Assembly: GCA_945899335.1 (NCBI GenBank)
Contig: CAMDIP010000018.1
Coordinates: 1-14,049, forward strand
Direction: 5' to 3'
DNA length: 14,049 bases
Source: Bordetella parapertussis
GTDB taxonomy: Bacteria > Pseudomonadota > Gammaproteobacteria > Burkholderiales > Burkholderiaceae_C
Positions 7,056-14,049 of this stretch are shown here, in pieces (position 1 is the stretch's first letter; each line of letters begins with the position of its first letter). A model generated the notes under the pieces. The model was not told the DNA's origin, searched no databases, and was given only the letters and a program-made list of their open reading frames with translations. Both the position numbers and the translations under genes were made by a program.

Positions 7056-9253
7056 CCGCTCGAACTTCTGTTTACCGACTCCAAGTAGCCACCCCTCTTT
7101 ACCAATTTATTGACAAACAGGTTTTGCCTGGCACTGGTGTAACCAGCGTGAACTTCTGGCGCGGCTTTGATGCCATCGTGGCTGACATGGCCCCACAAAA
7201 TGCGGCATTGCTTGCCGAGCGCGACCGCTTGCAAACCGAAATCGACCAATGGCACAGCGCCCATCCTGGCCCCATCGCCAATATGGCTGCCTACAAAGCC
7301 TTTCTGACACAAATTGGCTACTTGGTACCCGTTCCCGCCAAATTCAAAGCTACCACGGCCAACGTGGACGTCGAACTCGCCGAGCTAGCCGGCCCCCAAT
7401 TGGTGGTGCCCATCCTGAACGCCCGCTACGCCCTGAACGCAGCAAATGCGCGTTGGGGTTCGCTGTACGACGCTTTGTACGGCACCGATGTCATTTCTGA
7501 AGCCGACGGCTGCGCCAAAGGCCCGGGCTACAACGAAAAGCGTGGCGCCAAAGTGATCGAGTACGCCCGCTATGTGCTGGATCGCACCGTGCCTTTGAAG
7601 TCTGGCTCGCACATCAACGCCACCGGCTACGCTGTGGTCAATGGCACTTTGGTGGTCACACTCAAAGGCAGCAAAACCTCAGGCTTGGCCAACCCCAAGC
7701 AATTTGTGGGCTACCAAGGCGATGCAGCCCACCCCAGGTCGGTGTTGATGGTGCATAACGGCTTGCATTTGGATTTGCAGATCAACGCCAAGCACCCCGT
7801 CGGCGCGACCGACCCTGCAGGCGTGTACGACGTGGTGGCAGAAGCCGCCTTGTCCACCATTTTGGATTTGGAAGATTCGGTGGCCGCGGTGGACGCTGAG
7901 GACAAGCTCTTGGCCTACAGCAACTGGTTGGGCATTTTGAAAGGCACGCTCACCGAAGACGTGAGCAAGGGCGGCAGCACTTTCAAGCGCGGCTTAAACC
8001 CCGACCGTGTTTACCACTCGCCCAAGGGCGACGCCGAGGTCAAGTTGCATGGCCGATCGCTGCTGTTTGTTCGCAATGTGGGCCACCTGATGACCAACCC
8101 GGCCATCCTCTACATCGGCGCCAATGGCCAAACGCATGAAATCCCCGAAGGCATCATGGACGCCATGGTTACCACCGCCATCGCCATGCACGACCTGCAA
8201 GGCCACGGCGCCAACGGCATCCGCAATTCCCGCACCGGTTCGGTCTATATCGTGAAACCCAAAATGCACGGCCCTGCCGAAGTGGCATTTGCCTCCGAAT
8301 TGTTTGGTCGTGTGGAAAAAGTCTTGGGCTTACCCGACAGCACGGTGAAGCTGGGCATCATGGACGAAGAACGTCGCACCAGCGTCAACCTCAAAGCCTG
8401 CATCGCCGCAGCATCAAGCCGCGTGGCCTTCATCAACACCGGCTTTTTGGACCGAACCGGCGACGAGATGCACACCGCCATGCTGGCTGGCCCCATGCTG
8501 CGCAAAGGCGATATGAAGAGCAGCGCTTGGATTGCCGCTTACGAGCGCAACAACGTGCTGGTGGGTTTGTCTTGTGGTCTGCGCGGCAAGGCGCAAATTG
8601 GCAAAGGTATGTGGGCCATGCCCGACCTGATGAAGGCCATGATGGAACAGAAAATCGGCCACCCCAGGGCTGGTGCCAACACCGCTTGGGTGCCCAGCCC
8701 TACTGGCGCCACGCTGCACGCGATGCACTACCACCAAGTATTGGTGAGCGATGTGCAAAAAGAATTGGAAAAAACCGACGCCGACAAGCAGCACAGCGCA
8801 TTGCTGCACGACTTGCTCACCATCCCCGTGGTAGCCAAAGCCAATTGGAACGCTTTAGAAAAGCAGCAAGAGTTGGACAACAACGTACAAGGCATTTTGG
8901 GTTATGTGGTGCGCTGGGTCGACCAAGGCGTGGGTTGCTCCAAAGTGCCCGACATCCACAACGTCGGGTTGATGGAAGACCGCGCCACACTGCGTATCTC
9001 CAGCCAACACATTGCCAACTGGATGCACCATGGTGTGGTGAGCGAAGCCGAGGTGCGCGCCACCTTTGAGCGCATGGCCGAGATTGTCGACAAGCAAAAC
9101 GCCAGCGACGCGCTGTACCAACCCATGGCCGGCCACTTTGATACCTCCAAGGCCTACCAAGCGGCTTGTGACTTGGTATTCAAGGGCAAGGCCCAGCCCA
9201 GTGGCTACACCGAACCGCTGCTGCACGCTTGGCGCTTGAAGGTGAAGGCTTAA
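7052..9253 (+). CDS. glcB: malate synthase G
   Basis: Condenses glyoxylate with acetyl-CoA to give malate and CoA, allowing growth on glycolate/glyoxylate or C2 compounds through the glyoxylate shunt. It is 733 residues, close to the usual 723-730 of the monomeric G isoform and much longer than the A isoform. Visible family blocks include the catalytic arginine in [15 protein letters not shown] (Arg341), Mg2+ ligands in [10 protein letters not shown] (Glu439) and [12 protein letters not shown] (Asp467), the [21 protein letters not shown] block with the catalytic base Asp643, and Cys630, matching a known redox-sensitive cysteine. Residue roles are by alignment from memory to the E. coli/M. tuberculosis enzymes. 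The frame is open back to a TTG at 6965, but family homology begins at [10 protein letters not shown], so the ATG at 7052 is chosen. No Shine-Dalgarno is seen; a C8 run precedes the start. Divergent from argS and convergent with the photolyase-like gene, leaving only 5 bp. No other glc genes are present. Confidence 0.97.
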   Translation: MTARTSVYRLQVATPLYQFIDKQVLPGTGVTSVNFWRGFDAIVADMAPQNAALLAERDRLQTEIDQWHSAHPGPIANMAAYKAFLTQIGYLVPVPAKFKATTANVDVELAELAGPQLVVPILNARYALNAANARWGSLYDALYGTDVISEADGCAKGPGYNEKRGAKVIEYARYVLDRTVPLKSGSHINATGYAVVNGTLVVTLKGSKTSGLANPKQFVGYQGDAAHPRSVLMVHNGLHLDLQINAKHPVGATDPAGVYDVVAEAALSTILDLEDSVAAVDAEDKLLAYSNWLGILKGTLTEDVSKGGSTFKRGLNPDRVYHSPKGDAEVKLHGRSLLFVRNVGHLMTNPAILYIGANGQTHEIPEGIMDAMVTTAIAMHDLQGHGANGIRNSRTGSVYIVKPKMHGPAEVAFASELFGRVEKVLGLPDSTVKLGIMDEERRTSVNLKACIAAASSRVAFINTGFLDRTGDEMHTAMLAGPMLRKGDMKSSAWIAAYERNNVLVGLSCGLRGKAQIGKGMWAMPDLMKAMMEQKIGHPRAGANTAWVPSPTGATLHAMHYHQVLVSDVQKELEKTDADKQHSALLHDLLTIPVVAKANWNALEKQQELDNNVQGILGYVVRWVDQGVGCSKVPDIHNVGLMEDRATLRISSQHIANWMHHGVVSEAEVRATFERMAEIVDKQNASDALYQPMAGHFDTSKAYQAACDLVFKGKAQPSGYTEPLLHAWRLKVKA

Positions 9254-9258
9254 GTTAT

Positions 9259-10467
9259 CTAAAGCTTACGCAGCAACTGCGGTATGGATTGCTTGTAACG
9301 ATTCACCCGTCCCCACCAATGGGAGAACGAGGGGCTGTGCTCGGTTTGCCGCTGCCACAACCTAGGGGGCGCATGGCGCACCCAGTTAATGTTTGGCCAA
9401 TCGGGCAAACACGCGTGGTCCCACACATGCACGCTTTTGGCACTGGCAAACATCGCCGTCAAGCAATCGTCGGATTCGAACCAACAATGCGAAGCCACAT
9501 CATTCATCCCTTTGCCCACAAACCGCCAGCGCGCCTCGCTCCATGGGTGCTGCTCGGTCCAGCCTTGCCAACACGCAGCGATACGCAGCATATCGGCGGG
9601 TAGCTGCGCAGGGGTTTGGTCGCTGATCGCCCACGGGTGTATCCACCAGACATCGCGTCCAGCCAATTTGTCTGCCGCCACGCCACTGGCCACCAAACCC
9701 GCAACAGCAGGTGGTTGCACAAAGAGCGTGGGCTCTTCCACAGGTGCAAATTTTGACAGCGACTGGGTAAAAGTGGCGCGGCTGTGGGCGATCATGTCAA
9801 TGATGTCCATCGGCTTATCGATCACGGTTTGCGGGCTGTGCCACAACTCGGGGGCGTTGAAGGCGACGTTGTCGGCATTGAATAAATACGGCTTATGGCT
9901 GCCAGTGCCAGACACCCATTGCCAGCTGAGGTGGTTACTGGCCAAGTCGCCATCGATCAAATGGCTGTACATCCACTCAGCGCCCACACGCCAATGCACC
10001 TTGCGCATATGCACCAAGTAGCTTGCCAACCACAACCTTGCATGGTTGTGCAAATAGCCGCTGAAATACAACTGCCGCACCGCTTGATCGACCACGGGCA
10101 CGCCGGTGGCGCCTCGGCGCACATCGTCTGGCAACGCCTGCACATAAGCATCGTCTGGCAACACGCCTTCTTGCAGGTTTTGCAAGATATCGTCGCCTAG
10201 GGCGTCATGTACATGCTGAAAATATTCACGCCAAGCCAACTCGAACATGAACTTGTGCTGCACCCCTATGCGATGCGCTTTGTAAACATGCTGCGCCACT
10301 TGGGGCACATTCAATAAGCCATGGGTCAGGTAAGGCGACAGCAGCGTCACAGCGCCGTTGAGATGGTTGCGGGTTTGGGCGTACTCAAAGGGGCGAATCG
10401 ACAGCAAGCGCGAATGCGCCGCATGGGCAAAAGGCTCGAATAACTGCTGATCCAAAAACAACTTCAT
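9259..10467 (-). CDS. photolyase/cryptochrome-like FAD-binding protein lacking the antenna domain
   Basis: Probably a flavoprotein of the photolyase/cryptochrome superfamily; substrate and role are unknown. The 402-residue protein starts directly in the FAD-binding helical domain (residues about 20-240) and has no N-terminal Rossmann antenna domain. Recognisable blocks: YAQTRNHLNGAVTLLSPYLTHG (29-50), FELAWREYF (75-83), TGVPVVDQAVRQLYFSGYLHNHARL (121-145) and HLIDGDLASNHLSWQW (169-184). FAD-contacting Asp172, Asp174 and Asn178 match E. coli Asp372, Asp374 and Asn378 with an offset of exactly 200 residues, so the antenna domain is cleanly absent. Two of the three electron-transfer tryptophans are present (Trp159, Trp182). 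Residues about 245-402 form a Trp-rich C-terminal region (RDVWWIHPWAISD at 271-283) that I do not recognise. The ATG overlaps the gshB stop as ATGA. It may be a DNA-repair enzyme, a photoreceptor or something else. Confidence 0.85.
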   Translation of the reverse strand: MKLFLDQQLFEPFAHAAHSRLLSIRPFEYAQTRNHLNGAVTLLSPYLTHGLLNVPQVAQHVYKAHRIGVQHKFMFELAWREYFQHVHDALGDDILQNLQEGVLPDDAYVQALPDDVRRGATGVPVVDQAVRQLYFSGYLHNHARLWLASYLVHMRKVHWRVGAEWMYSHLIDGDLASNHLSWQWVSGTGSHKPYLFNADNVAFNAPELWHSPQTVIDKPMDIIDMIAHSRATFTQSLSKFAPVEEPTLFVQPPAVAGLVASGVAADKLAGRDVWWIHPWAISDQTPAQLPADMLRIAACWQGWTEQHPWSEARWRFVGKGMNDVASHCWFESDDCLTAMFASAKSVHVWDHACLPDWPNINWVRHAPPRLWQRQTEHSPSFSHWWGRVNRYKQSIPQLLRKL

Positions 10468-11441
10468 GGGGCTAATGCAGTCGCAGCCGCTTTGGGCGAT
10501 TTCAGTGCTTGCTCCAAGGCGTCCATGAACATTGCCGCCACATCAAACCCCGTTTGATCGGTGATTTCACGAAAACACGTGGGACTGGTGACATTGACCT
10601 CGGTGAGGCTGTCGCCAATGATGTCCAAGCCCACCAGCAGCAAACCCCGTGCTGCCAAGGTGGGTCCGATGGCGTGGGCAATCTCGCGGTCGCGGTCGGT
10701 CAAGGGCTGTGCCACACCCTTGCCACCCGCAGCCAAATTGCCTCGCACCTCGTTGCCTTGGGGAATACGGGCCAAGGCGTAGGGCACGGGCTTGCCACCA
10801 ATGACTAACACCCGCTTATCGCCTTTGGCAATATCGGGCACAAATTTTTGCACCATGACGCTGGTGGAGCCGTCGCGGTTAAGGGTTTCTATGATGCTGC
10901 CCAAATTCAAACCATCGGAGCGCACCCGAAAAATGCCTATGCCGCCCATGCCGTCCAAGGGCTTCAAAATAATGTCTTGGTGCTGGGCATGAAAAGCGCG
11001 AATCGCATCAGACTGGCGCGTCACCAAGGTGGGGGTAGTCCATTCGGCAAACTCCATGAGGGCGAGCTTTTCTGGGTGCTCGCGCAAGGCATTGGGCTGG
11101 TTAAACACCTTGGCACCCTCGCGCTCGGCTTGACTCAGCAAATGGGTGGCGTAGAAGTATTCGCTGTCAAAAGGAGGGTCTTTGCGCATGAGCACCGCGT
11201 CCATCTCGGACAATGCTTTGGCACTCGTCTCTTCGATGTGGTACCAGCCGTGTGCATGGTCTTTCAGTTGCAGGCGCTGCATCAAAGCGCTGACGCGTTC
11301 GCCACGCTGCCACTGCAAGTCGGGCGTGCCGCAAACCCATACCGCATGGCCACGCTGTTGAGCTTGGCGCATCATGGCCAAGCTGCTGTCCTTGTCTAGC
11401 TTGAAGCCTTGCAGCGGATCGGTAATAAACAATAAGTTCAT
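10464..11441 (-). CDS. gshB: glutathione synthetase
   Basis: Second step of glutathione synthesis: ATP-dependent joining of glycine to gamma-glutamylcysteine, in the cytoplasm. The 325-residue protein (E. coli 315) has the GshB N-terminal domain (MNLLFITDPLQGFKLDKDSS; RKDPPFDSEYFYATHLL at about 86-102) and an ATP-grasp domain. ATP-grasp motifs are KPLDGMGGIGIFRV at 160-173, KGDKRVLVIGGKPVPYALAR, RGNLAAGGKG, and the metal-binding GLDIIGDSLTEVNVTSPT near the C-terminus. Start is the ATG at 11439-11441. The stop codon shares ATGA with the start of the photolyase-like gene. kup lies 48 bp upstream and gshA beyond that, so the two glutathione genes flank a potassium transporter on the same strand. 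The kup-gshB gap has only a small 5-bp stem (CCAGC/GCTGG, 11455-11468) without a T-run, so I see no terminator there. Confidence 0.97.
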   Translation of the reverse strand: MNLLFITDPLQGFKLDKDSSLAMMRQAQQRGHAVWVCGTPDLQWQRGERVSALMQRLQLKDHAHGWYHIEETSAKALSEMDAVLMRKDPPFDSEYFYATHLLSQAEREGAKVFNQPNALREHPEKLALMEFAEWTTPTLVTRQSDAIRAFHAQHQDIILKPLDGMGGIGIFRVRSDGLNLGSIIETLNRDGSTSVMVQKFVPDIAKGDKRVLVIGGKPVPYALARIPQGNEVRGNLAAGGKGVAQPLTDRDREIAHAIGPTLAARGLLLVGLDIIGDSLTEVNVTSPTCFREITDQTGFDVAAMFMDALEQALKSPKAAATALAP

Positions 11442-11489
11442 ACGTCCAAGGTTACCAGCACCCGCTGGCCAGTTCTGCCCGACCCAAGA

Positions 11490-13373
11490 TTAAATTTCGA
11501 TCTTGCTGCCCATTTCGACCACCGAGTTGCTGGGCAGGTTTAAAAAATCTGCTGCTGCGCTGGCATTCAGGTACATCTGGGCAAACAGTTTTTCCCGCCA
11601 CTGCGCCATGCCACCACCCACGGTAGGCACGATGCTGTCGCGCGAGAGAAAGAAACTGGTGCTCATGGGGTCGATATTGCCGACCTGCCCTTTGAGCAAG
11701 GACAGGGCGCCAGGCACATCCGGATCGTCTTTGAAGCCATAGTGGATCATGACCTGCCAACACTGGTGGCCCAAATCCATGAGTTCAATGCGCTTATCGC
11801 TGGCAATCCAAGGCACTTCATGGCTGCGCACCGAGACAAACAGGTTCTGCACATGCAGCACCTTGTTGTGCTTCAAGTTGTGCAACAAGGCGTTGGGAAC
11901 TATGCCGTCTTCTGAGGTGAGAAAAACCGCTGTGCCCTCCACGCGGGTGGGCGGCGCAATAAACAAGGCATCTAAAAACGAGGACAGATCGATGGCCTCA
12001 TTGCGGGTCTTGTGGTGCAGCAAAGCGCGGCCATCGCGCCAGGTCAGCATCAACACCGAAATCATGCCGCCGAGGAGCAAGGGGAACCAGCCACCGTGAG
12101 CAAGTTTGAGCATATTGGAGCTCCAAAACGCCAAGTCCACCACAAGGAACACCGAGGTGGCGCTGATGCACAGCCACAGCGGGTATTTCCATGCGTAGCG
12201 AATAACATAGACGGTCAAAATGGTGGTGATCAACATATCGGTACACACCGCGATGCCGTAAGCCGCCGCCAAGTTGCTGGAGGTCTTGAACAAGACCACC
12301 GCCAAGACAATCAACACAAACAAGCCCCAATTGACAAACGGTATGAAGATCTGACCGGTGTCTTTATCACTGGTGTGTTGAATTTGCAGCCTCGGCAAAA
12401 AGCCCAGCTGTATCACTTGCTTGGTGACGCTGAAAGCGCCGGTGATCAGCGCTTGCGAGGCGATGACGGTGGCCGCTGTTGCCAAGATCACCAGAGGAAT
12501 CAGCGCCCAGTCGGGGGCCATGTTGTAGAACGGGTTTTTCACTGCCTCGGGTTCGTTCAGCAGCAAAGCGCCTTGGCCAAAATAGTTCAGGGTCAAACAA
12601 GGCATAACCAAGCCAAACCAGGCCAAACGAATAGGCTTTTTGCCAAAGTGGCCCATGTCGGCATACAAAGCTTCGCCACCGGTCACGCACAACACCACTG
12701 CGCCCAAAATCAAAAACGTGGTGCCGGGTTGTTCCCACATGAACTTCACCGCGTAATAAGGATTGACGGCCCACAAAATCGTGGGATTGCTGGCGATGTG
12801 GTAAACCCCCAAAGTTGCTATAGCGATAAACCAAACCGTGGTGATGGGGCCAAAAAACTTGCCAATGCCAGCGGTACCCCGCTTTTGTACCGAAAACAGA
12901 GCCAACAGAATAATCAAGGTCAGCGGAATCACATAGCCCTTGAAGTCGGGTGAGATCACCTCCAAACCCTCCACCGCCGACAAAACTGAAATCGCTGGTG
13001 TGATGACACCGTCGCCATAAAACAAGCAGGTGCCAAAAATACCGACCACCAACAAAATGCTTCGAAGCCGAGGTTTGTCGCGCACCGATGAAGAGGCCAA
13101 TGCCAGCATGGCCACCAACCCGCCCTCGCCGTTGTTGTCAGCACGAAGCACCAACATGACATATTTGAGCGAAACAATGAAGGTCAGCGTCCAAAAGAAG
13201 ATGGACAAGATGCCCATGACGTTGTCGGGCGTGAACGCCACATGGCCTGAGCCAAAGACCTCTTTGATGGAGTAGAGAACGCTGGTGCCAATGTCACCGT
13301 AAACGACCCCAATAGCGCCCAGGGTCAAAGTGGCAAGTGAAGATTTTTGTGTGTCGGATGCGAAACCGCTCAT
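11490..13373 (-). CDS. kup: low-affinity potassium uptake protein Kup
   Basis: Inner-membrane K+/H+ symporter of the KUP/HAK/KT family, single polypeptide with no partner subunits. The 627 residues (E. coli 622) show about 12 hydrophobic segments between residues 12 and 445 and a hydrophilic cytoplasmic C-terminal domain at about 455-627. The family signature [16 protein letters not shown] lies at 25-40. It carries the conserved Asp27, thought to matter for proton coupling, but has Val where many members have Pro (GTSPLY). [16 protein letters not shown] (77-92) and the [22 protein letters not shown] block (118-139) are also typical. The ATG at 13371-13373 gives the family N-terminus [27 protein letters not shown]. 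It sits between gshA (88 bp upstream) and gshB (48 bp downstream), with a palindrome in the upstream gap. Large antisense open frames over this gene are shadows. Confidence 0.97.
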   Translation of the reverse strand: MSGFASDTQKSSLATLTLGAIGVVYGDIGTSVLYSIKEVFGSGHVAFTPDNVMGILSIFFWTLTFIVSLKYVMLVLRADNNGEGGLVAMLALASSSVRDKPRLRSILLVVGIFGTCLFYGDGVITPAISVLSAVEGLEVISPDFKGYVIPLTLIILLALFSVQKRGTAGIGKFFGPITTVWFIAIATLGVYHIASNPTILWAVNPYYAVKFMWEQPGTTFLILGAVVLCVTGGEALYADMGHFGKKPIRLAWFGLVMPCLTLNYFGQGALLLNEPEAVKNPFYNMAPDWALIPLVILATAATVIASQALITGAFSVTKQVIQLGFLPRLQIQHTSDKDTGQIFIPFVNWGLFVLIVLAVVLFKTSSNLAAAYGIAVCTDMLITTILTVYVIRYAWKYPLWLCISATSVFLVVDLAFWSSNMLKLAHGGWFPLLLGGMISVLMLTWRDGRALLHHKTRNEAIDLSSFLDALFIAPPTRVEGTAVFLTSEDGIVPNALLHNLKHNKVLHVQNLFVSVRSHEVPWIASDKRIELMDLGHQCWQVMIHYGFKDDPDVPGALSLLKGQVGNIDPMSTSFFLSRDSIVPTVGGGMAQWREKLFAQMYLNASAAADFLNLPSNSVVEMGSKIEI

Positions 13374-13429
13374 CAGCCTATGAAGCGGCTGATCGCCTCT
13401 TCACCCATTAAAAAGATGCGCGGAGTTTA

Positions 13430-13452
13430 CCTATTTTGCAGTGCAACATAGG
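13430..13452. promoter_or_regulatory. near-perfect 23-bp palindrome between gshA and kup
   Basis: On the plus strand CCTATTTTGCA (13430-13440), a single G, then TGCAACATAGG (13442-13452) form an inverted repeat with 10 of 11 positions matching. It begins 57 bp upstream of the kup ATG. The single-base centre makes a stable RNA hairpin unlikely in its full form, and no T-run follows on the minus strand. It therefore looks more like a binding site for a dimeric regulator than a terminator. The regulator is unknown, and no clear -10/-35 pair was found next to it. Confidence 0.4.
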
Positions 13453-13461
13453 CATTCTTTT

Positions 13462-14049
13462 TTATTCGTAAACCTCTGCATTGGGGTCGGTTTGCTCCAT
13501 TTCGTAGCTTGCAGCTAACATGGCCAAGCGGGCAATCACCCCATACATGTAAAAACGGTTGGGCAAGCTGGCACCCGGCTTCATGCCTGGCTGGGGCGTA
13601 TGGGCGCTTTGCTCAAAGGCCAAGGGCACAAAGCTGGAACCGGGAGCGTTCAGGTTCTCATCCACACCGCGCTCGGCATGAACGCGGTAAAAGCCGCCCA
13701 CCACATAGCGGTCCATCATGTAGACCACGGGTTCGGCCACCGCGTCGTTGATGCGTTCATTGGTCAGCACGCCTTCTTGGATGATGACTTGGTTCACTTC
13801 TTGGCCGTCTTTGACCACACTCATTTTGTTGCGGGTTTTGCGGTTCAGCGCCTCCAAATCGGCAACGCTGCGCACCGTCATGATGCCCATGCCATAGGTT
13901 CCGTTGTCGGCTTTGACGATGACAAAAGGTTTTTCGTGGATGCCAAATTCTTTGTATTTGCGTCGAATTTTGGTCAGCAACATGTCGACATTGGTGGTCA
14001 GGCATTCCATGCCCGTGCCCTCGGCAAAATTCACCTCGCCGCATTGCGT
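13462..14049 (-). CDS. gshA: glutamate-cysteine ligase, ferrooxidans-type GshA (5' end cut by the window)
   Basis: First and usually rate-limiting step of glutathione synthesis: ATP-dependent formation of gamma-glutamylcysteine. The C-terminal 195 codons are present, ending PNAEVYE; the frame is open through the right edge, where the residues read QCGEVNFAEGTGMECLTTN. The sequence fits the GshA family first named from Acidithiobacillus ferrooxidans (about 430 residues), not the E. coli-type GshA. Blocks supporting this are the nucleotide-binding-like KPFVIVKADNGTYGMGIMTV stretch, the VIIQEGVLTNERINDAVAEPVVYMMDRYV stretch, and the tail FYMYGVIARLAMLAASYEMEQ. A GTG at 14032-14034 is internal (the family sequence continues upstream), so it is not the start. 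About half of the protein lies outside the window. kup follows after 88 bp and gshB after that on the same strand. Confidence 0.92.
   Translation of the reverse strand, partial: TQCGEVNFAEGTGMECLTTNVDMLLTKIRRKYKEFGIHEKPFVIVKADNGTYGMGIMTVRSVADLEALNRKTRNKMSVVKDGQEVNQVIIQEGVLTNERINDAVAEPVVYMMDRYVVGGFYRVHAERGVDENLNAPGSSFVPLAFEQSAHTPQPGMKPGASLPNRFYMYGVIARLAMLAASYEMEQTDPNAEVYE

Noticed and set aside
9269..9281. CGCAG/CTGCG stem after glcB as a terminator
   Set aside because: Only 5 bp with a 3-nt loop and no T-run; it also lies within the 3' coding end of the opposing gene.
11455..11468. CCAGC/GCTGG stem between kup and gshB as a terminator
   Set aside because: Only 5 bp, with no T-run on the transcribed strand.
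12012..12953. 313-codon plus-strand open frame antisense to kup
   Set aside because: The kup frame has full-length family motifs and 12 membrane segments. The antisense translation is His/Gln/Arg-rich with no recognisable domain and is what GC-rich complementary codons produce.
14032..14034. GTG as the start of gshA
   Set aside because: The conserved sequence continues upstream through QCGE to the window edge, and the remaining protein would be less than half of family length.
1..14049. Mobile elements, CRISPR arrays, tRNA/rRNA genes, toxin-antitoxin or phage-defence cassettes
   Set aside because: Nearly every base is covered by recognisable core genes; no transposase, integrase, repeat-spacer pattern, terminal inverted repeats or tRNA-like stretch was seen in the small gaps.

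Overview
The window looks like chromosomal core-genome DNA from a betaproteobacterium of the order Burkholderiales, most likely the Comamonadaceae (Limnohabitans/Rhodoferax-like). This is inferred from the protein sequences (RpoN with lptA-lptB, glutamate-cysteine ligase of the 'ferrooxidans' type, malate synthase G, Kup) and from the moderately high GC content; it cannot be fixed to genus by eye. Coding density is very high. The largest gene-free stretches are 121 bp (6931-7051) and 88 bp (13374-13461). I see no rRNA, tRNA, CRISPR array, IS element, prophage or integron.

Left block (1-6930, all minus strand, read right to left): argS, an inner-membrane SPOR-domain protein, a DsbA-type thiol oxidase, lptA, lptB, rpoN and a THUMP/SAM-dependent 23S rRNA methyltransferase that runs off the left edge. 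Gaps are 9, 23 and 57 bp, then a 4-nt overlap, 16 bp and a 4-nt overlap, so this reads like one long or nested operon. It joins translation (argS, rRNA methylation), envelope assembly (SPOR, DsbA, LPS transport ATPase and periplasmic bridge) and sigma-54. lptC and kdsC, which usually sit just before lptA in proteobacteria, are not here.

Middle (6931-9253): a 121-bp divergent intergenic region drives argS leftward and malate synthase G (glcB) rightward. The glcB leader has a candidate -10 box embedded in an inverted repeat, a small hairpin, a 16-codon upstream ORF whose stop overlaps the glcB start as ATGA, and a run of eight Cs where a Shine-Dalgarno sequence would be expected.

Right block (9259-14049, all minus strand): partial gshA, kup, gshB and a photolyase/cryptochrome-like FAD protein that lacks the N-terminal antenna domain and instead carries a C-terminal domain I do not recognise. 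gshA and gshB make glutathione. kup, a potassium importer, sits between them, and a near-perfect 23-bp palindrome lies just upstream of kup. The photolyase-like ORF starts inside the gshB stop codon (ATGA) and ends 5 bp from glcB, which converges on it.

Most of the window is ordinary housekeeping sequence. The best candidates for something less described are the antenna-less photolyase-like protein coupled to gshB and the glcB leader. Neither amounts to a demonstrated new system.
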